A DNA stretch of 64,000 nt, taken from contig CBDEFQ010000009.1 in NCBI GenBank assembly GCA_965237485.1, forward strand, positions 186,001 to 250,000, in the 5' to 3' direction. The stretch's first letter is position 1. Every line of letters starts with the position of its first letter. Positions 16,734-26,600 of this stretch are shown one piece after another. The stretch is from JAAELZ01 sp965237485. Lineage in GTDB: Bacteria > Pseudomonadota > Gammaproteobacteria > Arenicellales > Poriferihabitantaceae. A program made the position numbers and the translations under genes. The notes below the pieces were generated by a model that searched no databases, was not told the origin of the DNA, and worked only from the letters and a program-made list of their open reading frames with translations.

Positions 16734-17660
16734 ATGAAGTGGTTGGCGGTGCTCTTAGTGTTAACAAATGTCGGAGCGTATTTGTGGCTTCAAAGGCAAG
16801 AGTCGATAAATGTGGAGTTAGATCCGAATCGATTTGAAGGTATTAATTTGCAACAAATGACATTGAAAATTTTTTCAAGAGACCCACAGCAATCTGAAGC
16901 GGTGAGTGCAGACACCATAACTCGCATAGATTTAACCCAAGAAATCACAAGAGAACTAAGCTTTGTGGCGGAAACTCCAAATAAGCAAGCACAAGAAACG
17001 GTATTAGAACCGAAAAGAGAGGTGTTGCCGAAGGTGGAAGATATAGCGGAAACTATGCGCTTGCCTGATATTGAATCTGAAGTTGATGTAGTAGACGAGC
17101 GCGCTATGAATAGCGGCTTAGCACAAATGGCTAGCAATAGCGGGGAAGAGTCACAGGAAGCCGCCAAGGTTCCATCACAAGACAGTAGCGAGACTGTGAT
17201 CAACCGCTTTTGCTATCGTGTGGGACCTTATATTGAACAAGGGTCGTTTGACAGTGCTAAAGCGTTGATGCAAGCGCAAAATATTGATCATAATATTACT
17301 GAACCCGAAGTTAAGAGCGTAGTCAAGGCGGCAAGGGTCTATTTGGGGCCGTATGATAGCGATGAAGATTTGCAAGCGGAGCGCGGGAAACTGAAGGAAA
17401 CGAAAGTTGAGCATTATATCGTGCAAATAGATGGTAGACCGGTTTTACAGTTGGGTTATTTTTCAGGGCTGGGTCGTGCGGAAAGCTACACCAAACGCCT
17501 GAAAAAAGTAGGCTTTGATGTACAAATGGAAAAGCTATACAAGCAAACAACCACCGATGCATGGATTTACTTTCAATTATCGTCAGAAGAGCAATTGGCG
17601 GACTTGCAGTCGCTGGAATATTACCGTAAGGTAAGCATTGAAAAGCAAGCTTGTAAATAA
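16734..17660 (+). CDS. Membrane-anchored SPOR-domain-like protein
   Basis: Starting at ATG 16734, one base after the coaX stop, this 308-residue protein has an N-terminal membrane segment (MKWLAVLLVLTNVGAYLWL). A long acidic, low-complexity periplasmic linker follows. The C-terminal region has two repeats resembling the SPOR fold: FCYRVGPYIEQGSFDSAKAL...ARVYLGPY and VLQLGYFSGLGRAESYTKRL. SPOR domains bind denuded peptidoglycan at the division septum. Position after birA-coaX is the usual one for such a protein. Exact function unknown. Confidence 0.75.
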   Translation: MKWLAVLLVLTNVGAYLWLQRQESINVELDPNRFEGINLQQMTLKIFSRDPQQSEAVSADTITRIDLTQEITRELSFVAETPNKQAQETVLEPKREVLPKVEDIAETMRLPDIESEVDVVDERAMNSGLAQMASNSGEESQEAAKVPSQDSSETVINRFCYRVGPYIEQGSFDSAKALMQAQNIDHNITEPEVKSVVKAARVYLGPYDSDEDLQAERGKLKETKVEHYIVQIDGRPVLQLGYFSGLGRAESYTKRLKKVGFDVQMEKLYKQTTTDAWIYFQLSSEEQLADLQSLEYYRKVSIEKQACK

Positions 17661-17797
17661 GTAATCACCCTTATCAACTGCCTACATAATCAGGCAATTT
17701 AGGCGGTGTGGTACATGAATGCTATATGGCTGATTTATTTGAAATAAGAGTCAAGATTAACCCCACCAAAAAAAACTAAAATTAAGTGCAATAGACA

Positions 17798-17826
17798 TTG
17801 CCAATGACCGCTCGTTTGCATACAAT
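17798..17826 (+). promoter_or_regulatory. Sigma70 promoter of the tRNA-tuf operon
   Basis: TTGCCA at 17798 and TACAAT at 17821 are separated by exactly 17 bases, followed by a GC-rich discriminator CGCGCACCC. The first tRNA begins 43 bases after the -10. A GC-rich discriminator is the signature of stringently controlled stable-RNA promoters. Confidence 0.8.
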
Positions 17827-17868
17827 CGCGCACCCAATTTTGATCCTAGAAAATCAGATTACAACAAG

Positions 17869-17944
17869 GCCCGAATAGCTCAGTTGGCAGAGCAGCTGAT
17901 TTGTAATCAGCAGGTCGTGGGTTCGAATCCCTCTTCGGGCTCCA
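17869..17944 (+). tRNA. tRNA-Thr (anticodon TGT)
   Basis: A 76-base cloverleaf with acceptor GCCCGAA/TTCGGGC, anticodon loop TTTGTAA and T-loop GGTTCGAATCC; CCA is encoded. First of four clustered tRNAs before tuf. Confidence 0.97.
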
Positions 17945-18099
17945 TTGTCTAGCTAGTGAATTGGGAAAGTTTAATGCTCTCGCTGCTAATTGTGGCCAGA
18001 GCGGTGGGTAAGTGAAGCGATTGAATTTCGGTGGCCGCACTTCGTAGTCCTAAATTGACATTAGGTCGTGATTTGAGGAAAATCGCGCGTTCGATTTTT

Positions 18100-18184
18100 G
18101 GAGGGGTTCCCGAGCGGCCAAAGGGGGCAGACTGTAAATCTGCTGGCTCAGCCTTCGGAGGTTCGAATCCTCCCCCCTCCACCA
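18100..18184 (+). tRNA. tRNA-Tyr (anticodon GTA)
   Basis: An 85-base class II tRNA with acceptor GGAGGGG/CCCCTCC, anticodon stem-loop around CTGTAAA and a long variable arm (GGCTCAGCC). CCA is encoded. Confidence 0.97.
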
Positions 18185-18185
18185 T

Positions 18186-18259
18186 GCGAGTGTAGTTCAA
18201 CGGTAGAACCTCAGCCTTCCAAGCTGATGGTGTGGGTTCGATTCCCATCACTCGCTCCA
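18186..18259 (+). tRNA. tRNA-Gly (anticodon TCC)
   Basis: A 74-base cloverleaf with acceptor GCGAGTG/CACTCGC, anticodon loop CTTCCAA and T-loop GGTTCGATTCC; CCA is encoded. One base separates it from tRNA-Tyr. Confidence 0.97.
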
Positions 18260-18309
18260 AATGTGTATAGATTGGGCTGGCGGTTTGCGGCGCAATTTAA
18301 ATTGCTGAA

Positions 18310-18385
<76 letters not shown>

Positions 18386-18446
18386 TTTTGGTGTGCGTAT
18401 TTTTAAGGTTTTGTTGCCGTTTAATTAACTAGGTGAGGTTTATATC

Positions 18447-19637
18447 GTGTCTAAGGAAAAATTTCAAAGAAACAAACCACACGTGAATGTCGGAACGATA
18501 GGTCACGTAGATCATGGTAAGACGACGCTAACAGCGGCACTTACTAATGTATTGGCTAAAGAATTCGGCGGTGAAGTTAAGGCTTTTGCTGATATCGATA
18601 ATGCTCCTGAAGAACGTGAGCGCGGTATCACAATCTCAACCGCGCACGTAGAGTACGAAACAGCCAATCGTCACTACGCTCACGTTGACTGCCCAGGCCA
18701 CGCTGACTATGTAAAGAACATGATCACCGGCGCGGCGCAGATGGACGGCGCTATCTTGGTTTGCTCAGCAGCAGATGGGCCCATGCCTCAAACACGTGAG
18801 CACATCTTGCTTTCACGTCAGGTAGGTGTACCTTACATCGTTGTATTTCTAAACAAAGCTGACATGGTAGACGACGACGAGCTACTAGAGTTGGTTGAGA
18901 TGGAAGTGCGTGAGCTGTTAGACAGCTATGATTTCCCTGGTGATGGCACACCTATCATCATTGGTTCTGCTCTTAAGGCGCTTGAAGGCGATGAGTCAGA
19001 CATGGGTAGGGGTTCAATCCTGAAATTAGCTGAAGCATTAGATACCTACATCCCACAGCCTGAGCGTGCGGTTGATGGCGACTTTTTGATGCCAGTTGAG
19101 GACGTGTTCTCAATTTCTGGTCGCGGCACAGTAGTGACTGGCCGTATCGAGCGAGGTATTGTTCACGTGGGTGATGATATTGCTATTGTAGGTATTAAAG
19201 ACACAGTCAATACGACTTGTACAGGTGTAGAGATGTTCCGCAAGCTACTTGACGAAGGTCAGGCTGGTGATAACGTGGGTGTTTTACTACGTGGTACGAA
19301 ACGTGAAGATGTAGAGCGTGGACAAGTGTTGGCGAAGGCGGGTTCGATTACGCCTCACACTAAATTCGAAGCTGAGATATATGTCTTAAGCAAGGAAGAA
19401 GGTGGTCGTCATACGCCATTCTTTAAGGGCTATCGCCCGCAGTTTTATTTCAGAACCACTGACGTAACGGGTGAATGCATGTTACCAGCTGATGTTGAGA
19501 TGGTAATGCCGGGTGACAATGTACAGATGACAGTAAATCTGATTGCCCCGATTGCGATGGAAGAGGGGTTGCGATTTGCGATCCGCGAAGGTGGCCGTAC
19601 TGTTGGTGCGGGCGTCGTTGCTAAAATCGTAGAGTAG
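18447..19637 (+). CDS. tuf: Elongation factor Tu, copy 1
   Basis: EF-Tu delivers aminoacyl-tRNA to the ribosome. The 396-residue protein has P-loop GHVDHGKT at 19-26, the switch segment RGITIS, DCPGHADY (81-88) and NKAD. The start codon is GTG with GGTGAGG upstream. The protein is identical to copy 2 at 35391, and the DNA appears identical from codon 2 to nine or ten bases past the stop; upstream sequences differ. It follows the four tRNAs and precedes tRNA-Trp, so stable RNAs must be processed out of its message. Confidence 0.99.
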   Translation: MSKEKFQRNKPHVNVGTIGHVDHGKTTLTAALTNVLAKEFGGEVKAFADIDNAPEERERGITISTAHVEYETANRHYAHVDCPGHADYVKNMITGAAQMDGAILVCSAADGPMPQTREHILLSRQVGVPYIVVFLNKADMVDDDELLELVEMEVRELLDSYDFPGDGTPIIIGSALKALEGDESDMGRGSILKLAEALDTYIPQPERAVDGDFLMPVEDVFSISGRGTVVTGRIERGIVHVGDDIAIVGIKDTVNTTCTGVEMFRKLLDEGQAGDNVGVLLRGTKREDVERGQVLAKAGSITPHTKFEAEIYVLSKEEGGRHTPFFKGYRPQFYFRTTDVTGECMLPADVEMVMPGDNVQMTVNLIAPIAMEEGLRFAIREGGRTVGAGVVAKIVE

Positions 19638-19719
19638 CCTATTTAATTAAACTATAACCAAAAACTTCGTTCGGTAGCGTGTGCTGGGTGCTAAAAAGTG
19701 CTCAACACGGCCTTTATAA

Positions 19720-19795
<76 letters not shown>

Positions 19796-19825
19796 CGACG
19801 AAATTTGATAACGAGAGTACAGACA

Positions 19826-20173
19826 TTGCGAGATAAAGCCTTAATTTTACTTGCTGTTCTGGCCATCGCGGCTGGAGTGGCTGGCTATTATTATTTCGAT
19901 CAGGCTTTAACCATCTGGCGAATACTGGGTTTTGTTGCCAGTTTGATCGTGGCCTTCTTGTTGTTGATCACTACAGAGCTGGGTCGTAATATCGGCGCAT
20001 TTTCTTCAAAAGCAGTCAGTGAAGGTAAAAAGGTAGTGTGGCCTGCACGTAAGGAGGCAACGCAAATCACGGGCGTAGTTATTTTAGGTGCAATACTGGC
20101 CAGTTTATTTATATGGGCGGCAGACAGTATTATTTTCAAGGCAGTCTATGACTGGGTGTTAGGAACGGTATAG
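19826..20173 (+). CDS. secE: Preprotein translocase subunit SecE
   Basis: SecE stabilises the SecY channel. The frame is open from inside tRNA-Trp, which cannot be coding. The first plausible starts are TTG at 19805 and TTG at 19826; I choose 19826 because AACGAGAG lies about 10 bases upstream and the product (115 residues) has the usual length. It has three hydrophobic segments, a cytoplasmic amphipathic helix with the conserved KVVWPARKEATQIT motif and a final membrane helix. nusG follows after 16 bases. Confidence 0.92.
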   Translation: MRDKALILLAVLAIAAGVAGYYYFDQALTIWRILGFVASLIVAFLLLITTELGRNIGAFSSKAVSEGKKVVWPARKEATQITGVVILGAILASLFIWAADSIIFKAVYDWVLGTV

Positions 20174-20189
20174 TCCGGGAAATTACAAT

Positions 20190-20954
20190 ATGAGCGACAA
20201 CGAAGAAGACATCTTAGCCCAGGAATTAGCTGAAGAGGCGCAAGCAGCAATCGATAAAAGTAATGCTGCTAATAAGGCGGCAAGTGAAGCCATGGCAGAA
20301 CCAGCGGTCGAATCAAAGGCACTTGAAGTGGATGATGTTTTCGCGCCAGAAAAAGAGCCAACGGTAGAAGAAGCAACTGAGCCCCGTCCAGCAGCATTAG
20401 CGGCTTCAAGTGACGAGCATACTGATAAAAAATGGTATGTGGTGCAGGCGTATTCACTCTATGAAAAGAAAGTGCAGGCCAATATTAAAGAAACGGCTCA
20501 GCGATTAGGGTTAGATGAGTATTTTGGTGACATTCTTATTCCTGTTGAGGAAGTAGTAGAGATGAAGGCCGGGCAAAAACGCGTGAGTGAACGCAAGTTT
20601 TACCCTGGTTATGTACTAGTTCATATGGTAGTGAACGATGAAACGTGGCATATGATCAATTCTTTGCCTAAGGTGTCTGGCTTTGTGGGCGGCAAACAAG
20701 GTCAGCCAGTTGCGCTTAGTCAAAAAGAGGCGGACGCAATATTGCAGCGTATGTCCGACAGCGTTGATGCGCCGAGGCCAAGATTTACTTTCTCGCCTGG
20801 CGAAGTCGTGCGAGTTATTGATGGACCATTTGCTGATTTTACTGGCATGGTCGAAGACGTTAATTTTGAGAAATCGAAGCTACATGTTTCGGTTTCTATA
20901 TTTGGACGATCAACCCCTGTTGAGTTGGGGTTTGATCAAGTCGAAAAGGGCTAA
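20190..20954 (+). CDS. nusG: Transcription factor NusG with an acidic N-terminal extension
   Basis: NusG links RNA polymerase to Rho or to the ribosome. The NGN domain starts near residue 80 (KKWYVVQAYSLYEKKVQANI) and the KOW domain near 200 (GEVVRVIDGPFADFTGMVED), giving a normal 175-residue core. The first ~79 residues are an Ala/Glu/Asp-rich, probably disordered extension absent from E. coli NusG (181 residues). The ATG at 20190 is the best start: there is no methionine just before the NGN domain, and codon use in the extension looks coding. Confidence 0.96.
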   Translation: MSDNEEDILAQELAEEAQAAIDKSNAANKAASEAMAEPAVESKALEVDDVFAPEKEPTVEEATEPRPAALAASSDEHTDKKWYVVQAYSLYEKKVQANIKETAQRLGLDEYFGDILIPVEEVVEMKAGQKRVSERKFYPGYVLVHMVVNDETWHMINSLPKVSGFVGGKQGQPVALSQKEADAILQRMSDSVDAPRPRFTFSPGEVVRVIDGPFADFTGMVEDVNFEKSKLHVSVSIFGRSTPVELGFDQVEKG

Positions 20955-21039
20955 TTAGCTTAATAGCGAGTTAGGTCTTTAAATTATTACGGGGAGCACC
21001 GATATAGGTCTGTGCGTTTGCACCCATTAGAGGTCAATT

Positions 21040-21468
21040 ATGGCGAAGAAAATAGATGCCTACATTAAGTTGCAGGTTCCAGCTGGTGATGCAAAACCAG
21101 CCCCACCTGTCGGTCCCGCATTGGGTCAGCACGGTCTTAACATCATGGATTTCTGTAAAGCATTTAATGCAGAAACCCAAGACATGGAAAAAGGCTTGCC
21201 TGTTCCCGTCGTTATTACGGTTTACTCTGATAAGAGCTTTACCTATGTTAAGAAGACTACTCCTGCTTCGTTCTTGTTGAAGAAAGCAGCGGGCGTCCAA
21301 AAGGGAAGCGGTGTGCCTAATCGAGACAAGGTTGGTAAAGTCACTCGCGCGCAGCTAGAAGATATTGTTAAAGCAAAAGACGCTGATCTGAATGCTTACG
21401 ATATGGACGCTGCAGTTAAAATTATCGCCGGTACTGCTCGCAGTATGGGTCTTGATGTAGAGGGTTAA
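21040..21468 (+). CDS. rplK: 50S ribosomal protein L11
   Basis: A 142-residue protein of the GTPase-associated centre, binding 23S rRNA helices 43-44. It has the N-terminal KLQVPAGDAKPAPPVGPALGQ (proline-rich stringent-response loop) and the C-terminal GTARSMGLDVEG. AGAGG precedes the ATG. It is followed by rplA after 3 bases, the standard L1-regulated pair. Confidence 0.99.
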   Translation: MAKKIDAYIKLQVPAGDAKPAPPVGPALGQHGLNIMDFCKAFNAETQDMEKGLPVPVVITVYSDKSFTYVKKTTPASFLLKKAAGVQKGSGVPNRDKVGKVTRAQLEDIVKAKDADLNAYDMDAAVKIIAGTARSMGLDVEG

Positions 21469-21471
21469 GAC

Positions 21472-22167
21472 ATGGCTAAGATAAGCAAACGTACTCAAGC
21501 CATTGAAGCCTTGGTTGACAGAGATAAATTGTACGCTTTGGAAGATGCGCTGAAATTGGTTAAAGAAACCGCGACTGCCAAGTTTGACGAAAGCGTTGAA
21601 GTGGCGATTAACCTAGGCATTATCGCCAGAAAGTCAGATCAAAACGTGCGTGGTTCTACCGTAATGCCTAAAGGCACAGGTAAAACAGTTCGTGTTGCGG
21701 TTTTCGCTGACGGTGACAAAGCCGAAGCGGCCAAAGAAGCAGGTGCTGATATCGTGGGCCTTGAAGATTTAGCAGATCAAGTTAAAAAAGGCGAGATCGA
21801 TTTTGATTTATGTATCGCCAGTCCAGATGCTATGCGTATTGTGGGTCAGCTGGGTCAAATCTTAGGCCCTAAAGGCTTAATGCCAAACCCAAAAGTGGGC
21901 ACGGTAACCACCGATGTGGCTACCGCTGTGCAAAACGCCAAAGGCGGACAAGTGCAGTACCGCAACGACAAGGGCGGCATCATCCACTGCGCAATTGGTA
22001 AAACCTCTTTCTCAGTAGAAGATTTGAACGAAAATTTAAACGCCCTGATTGCTGACCTTAACAAGGCCAAGCCATCAGGTGCAAAGGGTCAATACATTAA
22101 GCGTTTGAGTGTTTCAAGCACGATGGGCCCAGGCATTAAAGTCGAGCGTAATACGCTTCCCCTTTAG
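21472..22167 (+). CDS. rplA: 50S ribosomal protein L1
   Basis: A 231-residue L1-stalk protein and, in known gammaproteobacteria, translational repressor of rplKA. Family motifs include RGSTVMPKGTGKTVRVAVFA and GQLGQILGPKGLMPNPK. It starts 3 bases after the rplK stop, so translation is coupled. Confidence 0.99.
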   Translation: MAKISKRTQAIEALVDRDKLYALEDALKLVKETATAKFDESVEVAINLGIIARKSDQNVRGSTVMPKGTGKTVRVAVFADGDKAEAAKEAGADIVGLEDLADQVKKGEIDFDLCIASPDAMRIVGQLGQILGPKGLMPNPKVGTVTTDVATAVQNAKGGQVQYRNDKGGIIHCAIGKTSFSVEDLNENLNALIADLNKAKPSGAKGQYIKRLSVSSTMGPGIKVERNTLPL

Positions 22168-22201
22168 TACTACATTAATAAAGAATTTGGGAATCGGGGT
22201 A

Positions 22202-22328
22202 ATGGTGCTCTGGTTTGTCAAAGACCGTAGGTATTTTATTTAATTTTGTCCAAGCCTTAATCGGCAGCGACAAAGCCTACGCAGACGGTGACCCGAAGTC
22301 AGGATTGTCCTGATCTAAGGTGCACCAT
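22202..22328 (+). promoter_or_regulatory. rplJL leader with L10-type RNA fold
   Basis: The 183-base gap before rplJ contains a closing stem ATGGTGC (22202-22208) with GCACCAT (22322-22328). Inside are a GTAGG/CCTAC pair and a hairpin TCAGGA-ttg-TCCTGA near 22300-22314. This arrangement is what is expected of the L10(L12)4 binding leader that autoregulates rplJL in E. coli. Pairing was judged by eye. Confidence 0.65.
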
Positions 22329-22350
22329 CAACATTAGGAGATTGCTTAAT

Positions 22351-22872
22351 ATGAGTACCGCTCTAGATAAGAAAAAGGCGCAAATCAGTGAAGTGGCCGA
22401 CAAATTGTCGTCTGCCCAAGCTGCTGTTGTTGCTGAGTATCGTGGGCTCACTGTCTCTCAATTAACCGCGCTGCGCAAAGATGCGCATGAAGCTGGTGTG
22501 TTCTTGAAAGTAATTAAGAATACCTTGGCTAAGCGTGCTGTAAAGGATACAGACTTTGCTTGCTTAGATGAGCATTTCGTAGGCCCAATCATTTTCTCTG
22601 CTTCGAGCGATCCTGTTGCTGTTGCAAAGATTATGTCAAAGTTTGCTAAAGATAATGAAAACCTAAAGATCACTTCAGGCGCCATGAATGGCAGCTTGTT
22701 GGATTTGGCGGGAATCAGTGCTTTAGCGAAACTACCAAGCCGCGAAGAGCTACTAGCAACCTTGGCTACAACTTTACAAGCACCGATTGCAACATTTGCG
22801 CGTACTTTGAACGAAGTGCCAACCAAAGCTGTTCGGGCCTTGGCTGCTGTTCGTGATAGTAAGGCAGCGTAG
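22351..22872 (+). CDS. rplJ: 50S ribosomal protein L10
   Basis: A 173-residue base of the ribosomal stalk. The frame is open from 22288 but the true start is ATG 22351 (MSTALDKKKAQISEVA), with TAGGAG about 12 bases upstream. The N-terminal rRNA-binding part includes AVVAEYRGLTVSQLTALRK; the C-terminal helix binds L7/L12 dimers. It is preceded by an L10-type leader. Confidence 0.98.
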   Translation: MSTALDKKKAQISEVADKLSSAQAAVVAEYRGLTVSQLTALRKDAHEAGVFLKVIKNTLAKRAVKDTDFACLDEHFVGPIIFSASSDPVAVAKIMSKFAKDNENLKITSGAMNGSLLDLAGISALAKLPSREELLATLATTLQAPIATFARTLNEVPTKAVRALAAVRDSKAA

Positions 22873-22930
22873 TTTGGAGATGTTGAGTTATTGTGTTTAT
22901 GGTTTAACCCTTTCATTAGGATTTTAAAAA

Positions 22931-23311
22931 ATGGCTATATCAAAAGAAGATATTCTTGGCGCTATCGCTGAGATGTCAGTTCTAGATCTCTCAGAGCTGA
23001 TTAAAGATATTGAAGAGAAGTTTGATGTTTCTGCTACGGCTTCTGTTGCAGTGGCTACAGCGCCAGCCGCTGGCGGCGACGCAGGCGGTGCTGAAGCTCA
23101 AACTGAGTTTGACGTTGTATTAACTGCTTTCGGCGACAAGAAAGTAGGTGTTATCAAGGCCGTTCGCACTATTACAGGCTTAGGCTTGAAAGAAGCGAAG
23201 GACATGGTAGAAAGTGCACCTGCGACGGTTAAAGAAGGCGCATCGAAAGATGAAGCTGAAGATATCAAGAAGCAAATAGAAGAAGCCGGCGGGTCTGCAG
23301 AGCTTAAATAG
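22931..23311 (+). CDS. rplL: 50S ribosomal protein L7/L12
   Basis: A 126-residue stalk protein that recruits translational GTPases. It has an N-terminal dimerisation region, an Ala/Gly-rich hinge (ATAPAAGGDAGGAE) and a C-terminal domain with KVGVIKAVRTITGLGLKEAK. GGATTTTA precedes the ATG weakly. A long hairpin follows before rpoB. Confidence 0.99.
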   Translation: MAISKEDILGAIAEMSVLDLSELIKDIEEKFDVSATASVAVATAPAAGGDAGGAEAQTEFDVVLTAFGDKKVGVIKAVRTITGLGLKEAKDMVESAPATVKEGASKDEAEDIKKQIEEAGGSAELK

Positions 23312-23331
23312 TGCTCTGCATTATCGTTAGC

Positions 23332-23497
23332 CTCAAGGGCGTCTCTAAGTGTGTGGGTGAGATATATTGAGAACCGTAGTGCCTAAGATCAAGGCGAAAT
23401 GCTTAAGTAATAGCCCGCTATTGCGTAGTATTTCAACGAAGATATTAGGTGATTCGGACTCAAGATATTCATCCAGCACGCTTTGAGGTGCCCTTAG
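23332..23497 (+). ncRNA. Long imperfect hairpin in the rplL-rpoB spacer, likely RNase III site
   Basis: The 339-base spacer holds one nearly continuous inverted repeat. Its outer arm 23332-23379 pairs with 23451-23497, the middle CCTAAGATC pairs with GATATTAGG, and the inner GAAATGCTTAAGTAATAG pairs with CTATTGCGTAGTATTTC around an apical CCCG. It is about 166 nt in all. E. coli has an RNase III processing site and an attenuator at this position, so a similar processing role is inferred. Confidence 0.65.
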
Positions 23498-23653
23498 CTA
23501 AATGTTTGCCCTTATTGGCTGCGATTTAAGTCGTATGCCAATAGGGGTATTCGCGTTTATAAACAAGTGCGAAATTAATTAGATTTACAGTTGTCTATAC
23601 GGCTCTAAATCTAACCGATTTTAAGCGAACCATTAACTAATAGAGGGCAAGTG

Positions 23654-26600
23654 ATGGGTTACTCCTATACTGAAAAAAAGCGTATCCGTAAGAACTTTAG
23701 CAAACGTTCTGGGGATTTTCAGATTCCATATTTACTTGAAACGCAAAAGCAATCATATCGTAAGTTTTTGCAAGAAGGTATTGCCATTGAAGACCGTCCT
23801 AACACCGGTTTACAGGCAGCGTTTACTTCGGTTTTTCCGATTGAAAGCTACAATGGCAGCGTAATGCTCGATTTTGTTGAGTACCGCAGAGCCAAACCTC
23901 GCTTTGACGTAAAGGAGTGCATGCAGCGGGGTTTGGTGTACTGTGCGCCACTGTATGCGACACTACGTTTAGTTATTTTTGAAAAAAATCGCAAGAAGAA
24001 GAAAATTAAGGACGCCATCGAGCAAGAGGTGTTCCTAGGCGATATGCCTTTAATGACAGATAACGGTACATTCGTCATCAACGGCACCGAACGTGTTATT
24101 GTTTCTCAGTTGCACCGCTCTCCAGGCGTGTTGTTTGACCATGATGGCGGAAAAACCCATGCCTCCGGCAAGTTGTTGTTCTCAGGTCGCATTATTCCTT
24201 ATCGTGGCTCTTGGCTGGATATGGAATTTGACCACAAGGATTTATTTTTTGTACGGATTGACCGCCGCCGTAAGTTGGCCGCGACGATTGTTCTGCGTGC
24301 AATGGGCCTAAATACTGAGCAAATTCTTGAAAGTTTTTACGAGAATGATGTCTTCAAATTGAAGAAAAATTCTATTGAAATGGCGCTGGTGCCTGCGCGC
24401 TTGCGTGGACAACAATTGGAGTTTGATATTCTTGGTAAAGGTAAGACGGTGATTATTCCTGCGAATAAGCGCATCACCGCGCGCGATATCATGGGCTTAG
24501 AAAAGGCCAGAGTTAAGAACATCCAAGTGCCTTCTGAAATGTTACTTGGCCGTCGATTAGCCAAAGACATCGTTGATCAGAAAACAGGTGAATTGGTTGC
24601 CATTGCTAACCAAGAGATTACGGGAGAGTTTGTTGAGCTTGCGCAAACTACAGGCATTAAAGCCCTTGAAGTTATTTATACCAATGACATCGATTGTGGC
24701 CCGTTTATATCTGATACCTTAAATATCGATTCTTCACGGACTCAAGAAGAAGCCCAACAGGAAATTTACCGCATGATGCGTCCGGGTGAGCCGCCTACCA
24801 AGGAGGCTTCTAACGCACTGTTCAACAACTTATTCTTCTCGCCAGATCGCTATGACCTATCTGCGGTTGGGCGTATGAAGCTGAATCGTCGCTTAGGCCG
24901 CGATACCGATGAAGGCGCAGGCGTGCTCAATCAGGAAGATATCCTGGAAGTAATGAAAGTGATCGTTAGCCTTAAAAATGGCAAGGGCAACATAGATGAC
25001 ATCGATAGCTTGGGCAATCGCCGTATTCGTGCGGTTGGGGAATTGGTGGAGAACCAATTTCGTATCGGATTGGTGCGGGTTGAGCGTGCGGTAAAAGAGC
25101 GCCTAAACCAAGTTGAAAGTGATGGCCTAACGCCACAAGATTTGATTAACGCTAAGCCAGTATCGGCAGTGGTAAGAGAATTTTTTGGTTCTAGCCAGTT
25201 GTCGCAGTTTATGGATCAAACCAATCCATTGTCTGAGGTAACGCATAAGCGTCGCGTTTCTGCTCTGGGCCCTGGCGGCTTAACGCGTGAACGTGCTGGT
25301 TTTGAAGTGCGCGACGTACATCCATCGCACTACGGACGTGTTTGCCCGATTGAAACGCCCGAAGGGCCAAATATTGGATTGATCAATTCTCTGGCGGTAT
25401 ATGCACGAACTAACGAGCACGGTTTCTTAGAGACGCCTTATCGAAAAGTCGAAAAAAGCAAGATAACGGATCAAATCCATTATCTGTCGGCGATTGAAGA
25501 GCACAAGTTTGCGGTTGCGCAGGCGAATGCTCAATTAGATAAAAAGGGCAAATTTGTAAATGATTTAGTGACGTGCCGTTTTAAAAACGAAACTACTTTG
25601 ATGCCGAATGCTGATGTGGATTACATCGATGTGTCGCCATCGCAAATTGTTTCTGTAGCCGCTTCGATTGTGCCATTTTTAGAGCATGATGACGCGAATC
25701 GGGCCTTAATGGGCTCGAACATGCAGCGCCAAGCTGTGCCGACCTTGCAAGCGGAAAAACCGCTCGTCGGAACCGGTATGGAGCGAATAGTGGCTGTTGA
25801 CTCTGGTGTTACCGTAGTTGCAAAACGTGGCGGTACAATTGAAATTGTGGACGCTACTCGAATCGTAGTGCGTGTTAACGAAGACGAGCGCATTTCTGGT
25901 GAGCCTGATGTAGATATCTATAGCTTAGTTAAATACACCCGTTCTAACCAGAATACCACGGTTAACCAAAAACCCTTGGTGTCGGCGAGCGATACGATTG
26001 CTAAGGGTGACGTGTTAGCGGATGGCCCTTCAACAGATATGGGTGAGTTAGCGCTGGGCCGTAATGCTTTAATCGCATTTATGCCTTGGAATGGATATAA
26101 CTTTGAAGATTCTATCCTCATTTCTGAGCGCTTGGTGAAAGACGACGTTTATACCTCTATTCACATTGTTGAACTGAGCTGTGTGGCGCGCGATACCAAG
26201 TTGGGTTCTGAAGAGATTACCCGCGATATCCCTAACGTGGGAGAGGCAGCACTTTCCAAGCTCGATGAGTCAGGTATCGTTTATATCGGTGCTAAAGTTG
26301 GCCCGGGAGATGTGTTGGTTGGAAAGGTAACGCCAAAGGGTGAGTCACAACTTACACCAGAAGAGAAGCTTCTTCGCGTTATCTTCGGCGAGAAAGCCAC
26401 TGACGTGAAAGACAGCTCGCTTAAAATGAGTTCTAGTATCAGCGGCACCGTCATCGATGTTCAAGTATTTACTCGCGATGGCATGGATAAAGACGCACGT
26501 GCCTTGTCGAATGACTCTGAAGAAGTTGGTAATGTCCGTAAAGACTTGGATGACCAGATGCGCATCATTGAAGACGACACACATAGCCGTATTCGTGAGA

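Noticed and set aside
18751..18951. 66-codon antisense frame inside tuf, repeated in copy 2
   Set aside because: It is a shadow of EF-Tu codons; it appears twice only because the tuf genes are identical.
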